The notes: generated from the sequence alone by a model not told the origin. A DNA stretch of 64,000 bases from Hyphobacterium sp. CCMP332 (GCF_014323565.1 NZ_CP058669.1:1577501-1641500), one strand, 5' to 3'; positions 28,759 through 36,874 are shown, numbered from the stretch's first letter. Translations and numbers: made by a program.

Positions 28759-29154
28759 CGGGGTGTCCTTTCAACCGCAGCTGCCAGAATAGCACCGTTT
28801 GTGGCCGCGCGTCCGGGCGTGTTCGAAGCCGCGAGTGCCGCACCCTTCCTGTCCCCGCCGCCCTCTGCGGTATTAGACTGCCGGGTGGCGCTGGCCGTGA
28901 CCGCTGGAGAGGGGCATACAGAGGCAGGTGCCGCAATGACCGGAGAATCCGGAATCATTGGGGGATAAAACTGGAGTCGTTGGAGGAAAAACCGGAGTCT
29001 CTGGAGAAAAACCGGAGTCATGTCGGAAGACCGCCAGAACCGGGATCATGATGACAGGACAGGAAAATCCGACGACCAAACCGCATCCGTCGACGGAAAT
29101 TGTAGTAGTCGTAGTAGGAGACTCTTTTCTTCGTAGAATTATGAGACATTTTGA
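28759..29154. other. 396-base intergenic stretch with a repeat and an AT-rich leader
   Basis: This is the only gap over 300 bases. It lies between divergent genes for a DUF6512-like membrane protein and a symporter, so it should hold both promoters. From left to right it shows ordinary GC-rich sequence to about 28935, a degenerate ~21-base tandem repeat (28951-29022), a GTAGTAGTCGTAGTAG run at about 29101-29117, and an AT-rich leader up to the symporter start, which lacks a ribosome site. A short open frame crosses the repeat but has no good start or coding character. No known RNA motif was recognised. Confidence 0.6.
28951..29022. repeat. Degenerate ~21-bp tandem repeat (three and a half units)
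   Basis: Units run 28951-28972 (22 bases), 28973-28993 (21), 28994-29013 (20) and a partial unit from 29014. The shared core is GGAGTC-N3-GGAG-(G)AAAAACC. The first unit is the most diverged. The repeat sits in the shared upstream region of two divergent genes and could be a set of protein-binding sites spaced two helical turns apart, or a decaying duplication; the sequence does not decide. Confidence 0.7.
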
Positions 29155-30486
29155 ATGACCGAACCCAAACGCATCCGCACAAGAGGCCTCCGCAAGAAGC
29201 TGGAAAGCTGGATTCGCGGCCGCCTCTGGGCGCAGGTCATCACCGCGCTTGTCCTCGGCGCCGGTCTCGGCTTTCTGATCGGTCCGGATACCGGCCTTGT
29301 CAGCGCCGAAGCGGCGGATCTGGCCGGGCGCTGGCTGGCTCTGCCCGGCGGCCTGTTCCTCAACCTCATCCAGATGGTGCTGATGCCGCTGGTCGCCGCC
29401 TCCATCGTGCTCGGCCTCGCCGCCGGGGCGTCCGACCCGGAAAAGCTGCGCCGCCTCGGCGGACGGCTCGCCCTCTTCATCACCGGCACCACCCTGTTTG
29501 CCGCCGCCCTGGGCGCCACACTGGCGCTGTGGGTCCGGCCGGGGCTTTCTGTGATCACAAATCCCATGCCGCTGCCGCGCCTGCGCCCGGATCCGGCAAG
29601 TCTCACCGATCCCCTGACCGAAGCTGCGGCGCGCGCGCCCGATCTCATCGCCCGCATCGTTCCGTCCAACCCGCTCGGCGCCGCCGCCAACAGCGAGATG
29701 CTCGCCATCGTCGTGTTCTCGATCTTTGTCGGCCTCGCCTTCGTCGCCTCCAGCAATCAGGCGCGCCTCGCCCCGCTGAAGCAATTGTTCGAGGCCATGC
29801 TGGAAGTCTCGATGACCGTGGTGAAATGGGCCATGCACATCACCCCGCTGGCCGTGTTCGGCCTCACCGCCCAGCTCGTCGCGCGCATGGGCGTCTCGGC
29901 GATTTCCACGCTCGCCGCCTATGTCGGCCTTGTCCTCGGCGGGCTGGCGCTGCTGTTGATGCTCTATGTCGTCCTGGTCATGGTGCTGGGACGGATGGGG
30001 CCAGTGACCTTCCTGAAAGCCATCTTCCCGGTTCAACTTCTCGCCTTTTCCACCTCATCCTCGGCGGCCGTCATGCCGCTGTCGATGGAAACCGCGCGCA
30101 ATCGGCTGGGCACGCCGGGCGATACCGCCAGCTTCATCATTCCGCTCGCCGCCACCATGAATATGGCCGGCACCGCGCTCTATCAGGCCATCGCGGTGAT
30201 TTTCGTGGCGCAGGTCGCCGGGGTCCAGCTTTCCCTGCCGGAAGTCTCGCTGATCGTGCTCAGCCTTGTCGCCGCCTCGATCGGCGCACCGGGCGCGCCG
30301 GGCGTCTCCATCGCCATCCTGTCGGGCATGCTGGCCAGTTTCGGCATCCCGGCCGCCGGACTGGTCTTTGTCATCGGCGTCGACCGGCTGCTGGACATGT
30401 CGCGCACCGTCGTCAATGTCACCGGCGACCTCGCCGCCTGCCGGATATTGTCGCGAAATCAGGAGGAAACGGAAACCGGCGGTTAA
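29155..30486 (+). CDS. Dicarboxylate/amino acid:cation symporter (DAACS family)
   Basis: 443-residue inner-membrane transporter of the GltP/DctA family, which takes up glutamate, aspartate or C4-dicarboxylates with Na+ or H+. Family signatures are seen: the serine-rich re-entrant loop F-S-T-S-S-S-A-A-V-M-P and the N-M-A-G-T-A-L-Y motif (the usual N-M-D-G-T has Ala in place of Asp), followed by the second re-entrant loop S-I-G-A-P-G-A-P-G. The Ala change may affect cation or substrate binding. The start at ATG 29155 has no ribosome site and an AT-rich leader, so leaderless or weak translation is possible. Confidence 0.92.
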   Translation: MTEPKRIRTRGLRKKLESWIRGRLWAQVITALVLGAGLGFLIGPDTGLVSAEAADLAGRWLALPGGLFLNLIQMVLMPLVAASIVLGLAAGASDPEKLRRLGGRLALFITGTTLFAAALGATLALWVRPGLSVITNPMPLPRLRPDPASLTDPLTEAAARAPDLIARIVPSNPLGAAANSEMLAIVVFSIFVGLAFVASSNQARLAPLKQLFEAMLEVSMTVVKWAMHITPLAVFGLTAQLVARMGVSAISTLAAYVGLVLGGLALLLMLYVVLVMVLGRMGPVTFLKAIFPVQLLAFSTSSSAAVMPLSMETARNRLGTPGDTASFIIPLAATMNMAGTALYQAIAVIFVAQVAGVQLSLPEVSLIVLSLVAASIGAPGAPGVSIAILSGMLASFGIPAAGLVFVIGVDRLLDMSRTVVNVTGDLAACRILSRNQEETETGG

Positions 30487-30540
30487 GTCTGTTACCAGAT
30501 CCGGCTCGCCTTCGCGGCCGGGTCCGTGCAGTCTGGCGGC

Positions 30541-30759
30541 ATGAATACGGCCTATAACACCTCGCTGAACGCCATGACCGCCGCGCAGGCGCAAGTCGCC
30601 CAATCGGCCCGGCAGATCGCCAATCCCCGCGCCGACGAGAGCGGTGTGATCGAAGCCCTGATCGCCATCAAGGAAGCCGAAGCGCTGCATGCTGCCGCGG
30701 CCAGCGTCGCCCGCACCACAGCAGACATGGAACAGCATCTGATCGACATCATGGCTTGA
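30541..30759 (+). CDS. Small protein resembling the N-terminus of flagellar rod/hook proteins
   Basis: 72-residue protein. The N-terminal half (M-N-T-A-Y-N-T-S-L-N-A-M-T-A-A-Q, then A-x-x-I-A-N) has the heptad pattern and I-A-N of the flagellar basal-body rod N-terminal domain, where S-x-N-I-A-N is normal; the rest is one amphipathic helix ending in M-E-Q-H-L-I-D-I-M, recalling the C-terminal helix of FlgB/FlgC. It is thus like a rod protein with the middle removed. A GTG at 30526 could add five residues. No other flagellar gene is nearby. Coding is supported by its clean helical character; function unknown. Confidence 0.68.
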   Translation: MNTAYNTSLNAMTAAQAQVAQSARQIANPRADESGVIEALIAIKEAEALHAAAASVARTTADMEQHLIDIMA

Positions 30760-30818
30760 GGCCCGCGTCACAAAACGTCATCCTGTTGCCTGACAGATTC
30801 AACTGACAGGATTGATTC

Positions 30819-31214
30819 ATGCTGACCGTGCTTGCCGCCGCCTTGAGCCTGACCGCGCAGACCGCCGAATTCACCCACGACCCCGACCTGCTGAGCCAGT
30901 ACATGGTGCAGGCCTGCCAGGTCCAGCAAGTGGGCCGGAATGGCGCAACGGAAGCGGAAAACCTGCCTTTCTGCACCTGTCTCGACGGGGAGCTCGCGAG
31001 CAACGCATCCGATGAACTCTACCGCATTTTCGCCCTCGGCAGCCAGGGCGCCATCGGCGAAGACGCGCAGATCGATGCCGCCATGGCGCAGGCCGAAAGC
31101 CAGCGCATTTTCCTGGAAATGCCCGCCGAGGAACAGGCCGGCGTCCAACCCGTCCTGCAATCCGCCGTTCTTGCCTGCCGGGACGAAGCCCCCGTCACCA
31201 CGAGCGCGCAATAA
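30819..31214 (+). CDS. Small exported four-cysteine protein
   Basis: 131-residue protein with a short signal peptide (MLTVLAAALSLTAQTA) and a mostly helical mature part holding exactly four Cys: 33, 52, 54 and 120, arranged C-x18-C-T-C-L-x65-C. The same C...C-T-C-L...C pattern occurs in the lipoprotein at 31936-32370, so the two look distantly related. Its stop overlaps the start of the DsbA-family gene by one base (TAATG). I do not recognise a named family; two disulfides in the periplasm are likely. Confidence 0.72.
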   Translation: MLTVLAAALSLTAQTAEFTHDPDLLSQYMVQACQVQQVGRNGATEAENLPFCTCLDGELASNASDELYRIFALGSQGAIGEDAQIDAAMAQAESQRIFLEMPAEEQAGVQPVLQSAVLACRDEAPVTTSAQ

Positions 31215-31876
31215 TGCCGGGTCCGGTCCGGATTGATCTCGTCGCCGATTTCGTTTGCCCGTGGTGCTGGCTCGGATGGCGCAATTGGCTCGCCGCGAAA
31301 AAGCTCGCACCGGACATCCAGACCGAAGTGACCTGGCGGCCCTATGAGCTCGACCCCGCAATGCCCGAGGAAGGCGCGCCCTATCGCGACTACATGAAAG
31401 CCAAATTCTCCGGTGAAAATGCCGACCGCTGGAAAGCCATGCGCACTCATCTGGAAGCGGCCGGCCCCGGCGCGGGCATTGATTTCCGCTTCGATTCCAT
31501 CACCCGCCGTCCGTCCACCATCAATGCACATCGCCTCATCCGCTGGGCGCGCGGGCAAAGCGCGAAGAAAGCCGATGCCGTCGCCGAAGGGCTGTTTGCG
31601 GCCTTCTTCCGCGATGGCAAGGATATCGGCGATACCAGCGTGTTGGCCGATATCGCCGCCGAAGCCGGACTGGACAGGGACATCGTGACCGACCTCCTGT
31701 CTTCTGACCGGGACAAGGCCGATGTCCGGGAAGAAGCGAATTTCTTCCGCCAGCTGGGCGTGACCGGCGTGCCGAGTTTTATCTTCGAGGGGCAATTTGC
31801 CGTACCGGGCGCCGCAGAACCGCCCGTACTGGCAGACGCCTTGCGTCAGGCCGCGAACCTGCCCGGACACGAATAG
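31214..31876 (+). CDS. DsbA/FrnE-family thioredoxin-fold oxidoreductase
   Basis: 220-residue protein with the thioredoxin-fold active site C15-P-W-C18 directly after the first strand (R-I-D-L-V-A-D-F-V) and a helical insertion, closing with G-V-T-G-V-P-S-F-I-F (cis-Pro loop). This is the FrnE/2-hydroxychromene-2-carboxylate isomerase-like branch of DsbA. No signal peptide, so it should be cytoplasmic. The start is fixed by TAATG overlap with the preceding four-cysteine protein. The CxxC implies redox activity rather than isomerase activity, which usually lacks the pair. Confidence 0.9.
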   Translation: MPGPVRIDLVADFVCPWCWLGWRNWLAAKKLAPDIQTEVTWRPYELDPAMPEEGAPYRDYMKAKFSGENADRWKAMRTHLEAAGPGAGIDFRFDSITRRPSTINAHRLIRWARGQSAKKADAVAEGLFAAFFRDGKDIGDTSVLADIAAEAGLDRDIVTDLLSSDRDKADVREEANFFRQLGVTGVPSFIFEGQFAVPGAAEPPVLADALRQAANLPGHE

Positions 31877-31935
31877 TCTTTACCGCCGGGCGCTGCCGGG
31901 TTCATACTCCGGCCCAATCGGGACAGGAGATGGAA

Positions 31936-32370
31936 ATGAAAAAACTCACCCCACTGGCCATTCTGGCCGCGCTCGCCCTTGCCGCCTGCAACAACAGCAG
32001 TCCGGACACCACTGATGCCGCGACAGACAGCAATACGGAAATCGAAAACGGAAATGCCGGCAGCGGGAGCGGTCATGACTCCGGCGATATGGCCGTCGAA
32101 ACCGGTGATTCTAACGGCGCTTCGGACGATGAATTTGTCGCCGCTTGCCTCAGCGCATCAAATCAGACCGAATCGATGTGCACCTGCCTGTCGGAAAGGG
32201 CGGAAGCCGATCTGACAGAAACCAGCCGCGAATTCCTGATTGCCACGCTGAATGAGCAGTCCGATGAGGTCACGGAATTGCGTTCACGCATGAGCATGGA
32301 AGAAATGTCGACCGCCGGAATGTTTCTGGTGACGGCGTCCACACAGTGCGCCCGCGAAGGCCGCCAATAG
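31936..32370 (+). CDS. Four-cysteine lipoprotein related to the 30819 protein
   Basis: 144-residue lipoprotein: lipobox L-A-A-C18, then an acidic, Ser/Asn/Gly-rich linker to about residue 62, then a small domain with Cys 71, 82, 84 and 138 in the pattern C-x10-C-T-C-L-x53-C. The same pattern occurs in the protein two genes upstream. AGGAG directly abuts an ATG at 31930; ATG 31936 has the correct 6-base spacing and a better lipoprotein start. Probably anchored in a membrane facing the periplasm. Function unknown. Confidence 0.75.
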   Translation: MKKLTPLAILAALALAACNNSSPDTTDAATDSNTEIENGNAGSGSGHDSGDMAVETGDSNGASDDEFVAACLSASNQTESMCTCLSERAEADLTETSREFLIATLNEQSDEVTELRSRMSMEEMSTAGMFLVTASTQCAREGRQ

Positions 32371-32382
32371 AAAGCTGACCCC

Positions 32383-32775
32383 ATGACTGCACTACAAGCT
32401 GTCGCGCTTTACGCCGGCATCAACCTCTTGCTGCTGACATTTCTGTCCGTGCCCATCGGCCTGAATCGCAACAAGAAAAAGATCAGCATTGGCGATGGGG
32501 GCGATCCGCAGATGACGGCCCTCATTCGTGCCCATGGCAATGCCGCGGAATGGATCCCCGGCGCGCTGATCGGCCTGTTTCTGATGGCCTCGCTCGGCTA
32601 TGGTACGCTTTTCATCCATATCGTAGGCGTGCTGTTCACCATTGCCCGCGGCGCTCATGGCTATGCCTTTGTATCCAACCAGACCGGCGGACCGGCCCGT
32701 CGCATTGGTGCCGGGCTGACACTCCTTTGCTATCTTGTGATCTCGGGGGCGTTGATCTGGAAAGCGGTCAGCTGA
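32383..32775 (+). CDS. MAPEG family membrane protein
   Basis: 130-residue protein with four membrane helices. The family segment is visible as R-A-H-G-N-A-A-E-W-I-P-G-A-L-I (residues about 48-62) and R-x2-H-G-Y-A-F. MAPEG proteins act on glutathione or lipophilic electrophiles in the membrane; bacterial members are mostly untested. It starts 12 bases after the lipoprotein stop, without a strong ribosome site. Confidence 0.9.
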   Translation: MTALQAVALYAGINLLLLTFLSVPIGLNRNKKKISIGDGGDPQMTALIRAHGNAAEWIPGALIGLFLMASLGYGTLFIHIVGVLFTIARGAHGYAFVSNQTGGPARRIGAGLTLLCYLVISGALIWKAVS

Positions 32776-32819
32776 ACGAAGCGTTGCACCCACAGGGCGT
32801 CACGGGCTAGGTCAGGAGC

Positions 32820-34181
32820 ATGACGTCTGCAACCGATGCCCCTGACACCGACCAGCTCCTCTCGATCGCAGAGGATTTGATGAAACGCGCCCGGACCCTG
32901 GGCGCCGACGCAGCTGAAGCGGCGGTAACCCAATCGCGGGCAACCGAAGTTGCCGTCCGCGACGGAAAGCTGGAAGCCGTTGAAGGCTCCGAAAGCAAGG
33001 ATGCGGGCCTGCGGGTCTTTTTCGGAAAGCGGCAAGCGGGCGTCAGTTTTTCCGATCTCTCGGAAGAAGGCGTATCGCTGGCCGTCGAGCGCGCCATCGC
33101 GATGGCAAAGCTCGCTCCGGAAGACCCTTATTGTGGACTCGTGGAAGCGCATTTTCTGGCCACTGGGTCGCTTGAACTGGCGCTCTATGAAGCTCCGCAC
33201 TGGAACAGCGAAGACCTGTCGCGACTGGCACAGAGCGTCGAAACCGCCGCGCGGGACATCCCCGGTGTCACGATGACGGAAACAGCCTTTGCCAGCACGG
33301 GTGAAACCGCATCCGCTTCGGTCTCGACGAATGGCGTCAGCCATACGGCGCGCCGGTCCAATAGCGGTTATGGAGTCAGCGTCATCGCGGCCAGCGACAG
33401 CGGAATGGAACGCGACTATTCGATGACCAGTGCGCGCCGTGTCGCCGATCTCAGGGATGACGCAGAAATCGGCAAGGAAGCCGGTGAACGCACGGTAAGC
33501 CGCCTTGGCGCAACACAGATGTCTTCCGGCAATCGCCCCGTCATTTTTGACCGCCGCGTTTCAGCGCGCTTCCTCGGATCACTGGAAGGGGCGATATCCG
33601 GCCCGTCCATCGCCCGCGGTGTCTCTTTTCTGAGAGAGCATATGGGCCAGCCCGTGTTTGGCACCCACATCAACATCATTGACGACCCGCATCGTCCCTG
33701 GGGGCTGGGCTCACGGCCGGTGGATGGCGAAGGTCTCGCCAATACCAAATGCCACATCATCGAAAACGGTGTGCTGACGACCTGGCTCTTGAACTCGCCA
33801 TCGGCCCGACAGCTTGGTCTGGAGCCGAACGGCTATGCGACACGGTCGCTGGGCGGTTCGCCCGGCGTATCCTCGACCAATTTGCACATCGAAGCCGGCG
33901 AACAATCGCGCGAAGACATGATCGCGGACATCTCCGATGGCCTGCTCATCACCGAAATGTTCAGCCCCTCCCAGAATCCCAATACCGGCGACTGGTCGGT
34001 GGGCGTTTCCGGATTCGCAATTCTTTCGGGCGAGATTGCCCACCCGGTCAGTGAAATCACCGTCGCTGGCAATCTGAAAGACATTTTTGCGCGGCTGATC
34101 CCCGCCAATGATCTGAAATTCTGGTCCTCGACCAATGCACCCAGCCTTCTGGTGGATAATCTGTCCATCGGTGGCGCTTGA
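32820..34181 (+). CDS. pmbA: TldE/PmbA, partner subunit of TldD
   Basis: 453-residue U62-family protein. It matches TldD in fold but lacks the H-E-x3-H motif, as expected for the TldE (PmbA) subunit that completes the heterodimeric protease. Typical segments are F-F-G-K-R-Q-A-G-V-S-F-S-D near residue 63, the middle V-I-F-D-R-R-V-S-A-R, and near the end L-I-T-E-M-F-S-P-S-Q-N-P-N-T-G-D-W-S-V-G-V-S-G. GGAG lies close to the ATG (TCAGGAGCATG). It leads into DUF4170 and the lipid A gene block after 16 bases. Confidence 0.95.
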   Translation: MTSATDAPDTDQLLSIAEDLMKRARTLGADAAEAAVTQSRATEVAVRDGKLEAVEGSESKDAGLRVFFGKRQAGVSFSDLSEEGVSLAVERAIAMAKLAPEDPYCGLVEAHFLATGSLELALYEAPHWNSEDLSRLAQSVETAARDIPGVTMTETAFASTGETASASVSTNGVSHTARRSNSGYGVSVIAASDSGMERDYSMTSARRVADLRDDAEIGKEAGERTVSRLGATQMSSGNRPVIFDRRVSARFLGSLEGAISGPSIARGVSFLREHMGQPVFGTHINIIDDPHRPWGLGSRPVDGEGLANTKCHIIENGVLTTWLLNSPSARQLGLEPNGYATRSLGGSPGVSSTNLHIEAGEQSREDMIADISDGLLITEMFSPSQNPNTGDWSVGVSGFAILSGEIAHPVSEITVAGNLKDIFARLIPANDLKFWSSTNAPSLLVDNLSIGGA

Positions 34182-34197
34182 ACCGAAAGGCAGGCAT

Positions 34198-34440
34198 ATG
34201 AGCGACGCGCAACTCCTTCATCTGGTTATCGGTGGCGAGCTGACCGATCTCGGTCCAAACGCAAACCAGTTCAAGGACATGTCAAAAGTCGATTTCGTCG
34301 GCGCTTTCGCAAATTACGACGATGCGCGCCGAGCATGGAAATCGGCGGCGCAACGAACCGTGGACAACGCGCACATGCGATATTTCATCATCCACGCGCA
34401 CCGCTTGCTGGACCCCCGAGATGACGGGCACGACCACTAG
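34198..34440 (+). CDS. DUF4170 domain protein
   Basis: 80-residue alphaproteobacterial protein. The sequence L-V-I-G-G-E-L and the end M-R-Y-F-I-I-H-A-H-R-L-L match DUF4170, which is commonly found directly before an MsbA-like exporter in lipid A gene clusters. Its 3' end overlaps the msbA-like gene by 20 bases. AGG-rich leader (AAGGCAGG) precedes ATG 34198. Function unknown; a link with LPS export is inferred from conserved context. Confidence 0.88.
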   Translation: MSDAQLLHLVIGGELTDLGPNANQFKDMSKVDFVGAFANYDDARRAWKSAAQRTVDNAHMRYFIIHAHRLLDPRDDGHDH

Positions 34441-36202
34441 CCCCGAGCCCTCATCGCCCTCGGCGACCTCCGCGTCGGGCAATGCCCTGATTGCGCGATT
34501 CTGGCACGACCGGATTGCGCCGCGCTGGCGGCTGGTCACGATTGCCGTAATACTCTCGGCCACAACAGCGGCGGCGGCAACGAGCTACGCCTTCATGGTC
34601 CGCTGGGTGTTCGGCATGCTCGAGAGGGAGGACATGAGCGTCGTCTGGCTTGCGCCGGTCGTGATCATATCCATCACGTCAATTCGCGCGGCCTCGCTCT
34701 ATCTGCAAACCGTACAGAGCAATCGTTTGGCCCTGCGCATCATGCAGGACTTGCAGGAATCGCTTTTTATTCGACTCGTGCGTGCGGATTATGCACGCAT
34801 AATTGCGGAACCTGTCGGTGCCATTGTTTCGCGTTTTACCAATGACATAACCATTCTTCGCGACTTGCTGGTTCGTGCTGTCAATAACCTGCTGCGCGAT
34901 ACGCTGACCATTCTTGGCGCTGTCATTGCCATGCTCTACTTCGACTGGATGCTCGCCTTGCTCATTCTGGTCGTCTATCCATTGGCGGCCCTTCCCGTCA
35001 TCCGCATCGGTAACATGTTGCGCAAGACGTCCAGCAAGGCGCAAAGCCAGATGGGCGAAGTCACCAGTTTTCTGGAAGAGAGCTTTTCCGGAGCGCGTAT
35101 GGTGAAGGCTTACGGCCTGGAAGATCACGAGATTGATCGATCTCGATTTGCCTTCCTGCAACGGTTTCGCCTGGCATTGTCGCTCGCTTCGTCCAAGGCG
35201 CGGGTCGATCCGATCCTCGAAGTCGTCGGCGGCGTGGCCTTTGCTGGCGTGTTGGGTTTTGCGGGATGGCGAATATCTCACGATGCCATCACCATCGCAG
35301 ACCTTATGGGCTTCATCACGGCTATCGGTGTCATGGCCCCGGCGGTGCGCGCTGTCGGGACACTGGGCGCGGCCATACAGGAGGGCGTCGCCGTTCTTCA
35401 GCGTATCTATGATGTAACGGATGAGACCGATGACGTGGTAGAGCAGGCTGCTGCCAAACCACTGAACGTCATGCGGGCGCGAGTGGAATTCGACAATGTC
35501 AGTTTCTCATACGGTGGCGATCTGACGGCATTGCGCAATGTCGATATTATTGCCGACGCTGCAAAAACCACGGCCATTGTCGGCGCATCCGGATCCGGCA
35601 AGACAACTCTGCTCAATCTTATCCCCCGCCTGTATGATCCGGCCAGTGGTGCCGTGCTGATCGATAATCAGGACATAAGCAAAGCCACGATCCGTTCGGT
35701 CCGCGATGCCGTCGCGCTGGTAAGCCAGGATGTGGTTCTGTTCAACGACACCATCGCGGCCAACATCGCTTTCGGTCGAATGGATGCCAGCCGGGCCGAC
35801 ATAGAGGCCGCCGCAAAAGCGGCTGACGCACATGACTTCATAATGGAGATGCCAGATGGCTACGACGCATCGGTAGGTCCCCGCGGCAGTCAGTTATCGG
35901 GCGGCCAGCGTCAACGTATCGCCATTGCGCGCGCCATTCTCGCCGATGCACCGATATTGCTCCTCGACGAGGCCACAAGCGCCCTGGATGCCGAAGCCGA
36001 AGCAAGGGTTCAGGCTGCCCTCAAAAAGCTATCGGAAGGCCGCACGACGATCGTCATTGCGCATCGTCTGGCCACGGTGCGCGAGGCGGATCGTATCTAT
36101 GTCATGGACAATGGACGCATTGCCGAAACCGGCAAGCATGAAGAACTGATCGCTCAGGGCGGAATCTATGCACGCCTCTGCAAGCTCCAGTTCGCCAACT
36201 GA
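34421..36202 (+). CDS. msbA: MsbA-like lipid ABC exporter
   Basis: 593-residue half-transporter with six membrane helices (residues about 35-330) fused to an ATPase domain. Walker A is G-A-S-G-S-G-K-T-T at about 388-396, the signature is L-S-G-G-Q-R-Q-R, and Walker B is I-L-L-L-D-E-A-T-S-A-L-D. Its position between DUF4170 and the DUF374/waaA/lpxK genes points to flipping of lipid A-core across the inner membrane. I chose ATG 34421, inside the end of DUF4170, giving a 33-residue polar leader before helix 1. It ends exactly one base before the 3' end of the opposite-strand phosphatase gene. Confidence 0.92.
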   Translation: MTGTTTSPEPSSPSATSASGNALIARFWHDRIAPRWRLVTIAVILSATTAAAATSYAFMVRWVFGMLEREDMSVVWLAPVVIISITSIRAASLYLQTVQSNRLALRIMQDLQESLFIRLVRADYARIIAEPVGAIVSRFTNDITILRDLLVRAVNNLLRDTLTILGAVIAMLYFDWMLALLILVVYPLAALPVIRIGNMLRKTSSKAQSQMGEVTSFLEESFSGARMVKAYGLEDHEIDRSRFAFLQRFRLALSLASSKARVDPILEVVGGVAFAGVLGFAGWRISHDAITIADLMGFITAIGVMAPAVRAVGTLGAAIQEGVAVLQRIYDVTDETDDVVEQAAAKPLNVMRARVEFDNVSFSYGGDLTALRNVDIIADAAKTTAIVGASGSGKTTLLNLIPRLYDPASGAVLIDNQDISKATIRSVRDAVALVSQDVVLFNDTIAANIAFGRMDASRADIEAAAKAADAHDFIMEMPDGYDASVGPRGSQLSGGQRQRIAIARAILADAPILLLDEATSALDAEAEARVQAALKKLSEGRTTIVIAHRLATVREADRIYVMDNGRIAETGKHEELIAQGGIYARLCKLQFAN

Positions 36203-36874
36203 TTACTCGCGGCGCAGGATTTTTTCCGTCAGGAGACTGCCCCACCAACTGGCCATGAAGCCATCATGCACGGCTTGTCGGTCGTATCGGGTGCGCACCC
36301 ATTCGAGGAAGTCGATGGGCCCGGCCTCGTTCGCCAGACGATATTGCTCGAAGAAATAATCCAGCATCCCCGTCTTGCCCTGCTTTACATGCAGATATTT
36401 GAAAGACAGATGATCGATTGCTTCCTCGAACGGCGCTTTCTCGTGAAGCAGCATATACATGACCGCGACGATGCCAGCCCGGTCTGCGCCGGATTTGCAA
36501 TGCATCATCGCCGGATATTCGATCGAATTGAAGATCTCGATCAGATGCTCGATACGCTCGACGTAGGGCGCTTCCCGGGATCCCCACGGCAAGTCGTGAA
36601 TCGCCAGCCCAAGGCGCTCACAGGTCTCATGCTCCAGATCATAGTAGGACCGGCCCGGCTGTGTGCCGCGAAGATTCAATATCGTCTTGAAACCCTGATC
36701 TTTCAGCCATTCAAGCCGGTGGGGCGAGGGTTGATTGGCGCGCCACATACCCTTGCTGCCGACGGGATGCATGTTGTGAAAACGCAGACGCAAAACGCCA
36801 TGGTCCTGCCAGAGGTAATGATTCCAGGCGCGTTTGCGATCTTCAGGATTCGTCAAATCGTAGCTCATAAACAT
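36203..36874 (-). CDS. Dual-specificity/tyrosine phosphatase family protein
   Basis: 223-residue protein with the C-x5-R phosphatase loop H-C126-K-S-G-A-D-R132-A-G preceded by a plausible general-acid Asp in H-D-L-P-W-G-S-R. The N-terminal part includes M-W-R-A-N-Q-P-S-P-H-R, typical of bacterial DSP-like enzymes (KdsC-unrelated, PTP-like). No signal peptide. It is on the opposite strand inside a plus-strand lipid A operon, abutting msbA end to end. Start at ATG 36874 or 36868; neither has a ribosome site. Substrate could be a phosphosugar, phosphoinositide or phosphoprotein. Confidence 0.87.
   Translation of the reverse strand: MFMSYDLTNPEDRKRAWNHYLWQDHGVLRLRFHNMHPVGSKGMWRANQPSPHRLEWLKDQGFKTILNLRGTQPGRSYYDLEHETCERLGLAIHDLPWGSREAPYVERIEHLIEIFNSIEYPAMMHCKSGADRAGIVAVMYMLLHEKAPFEEAIDHLSFKYLHVKQGKTGMLDYFFEQYRLANEAGPIDFLEWVRTRYDRQAVHDGFMASWWGSLLTEKILRRE

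Noticed and set aside
29101-29117. GTAGTAGTCGTAGTAG as a microsatellite feature
   Set aside because: Too short and imperfect to list separately; mentioned within the intergenic entry.
28958-29158. Short plus-strand frame reading through the 21-bp repeat (G-x-K-T-G-V units)
   Set aside because: No ATG or ribosome site, ends inside the symporter start, and low-complexity content follows directly from the DNA repeat; not counted as a gene.
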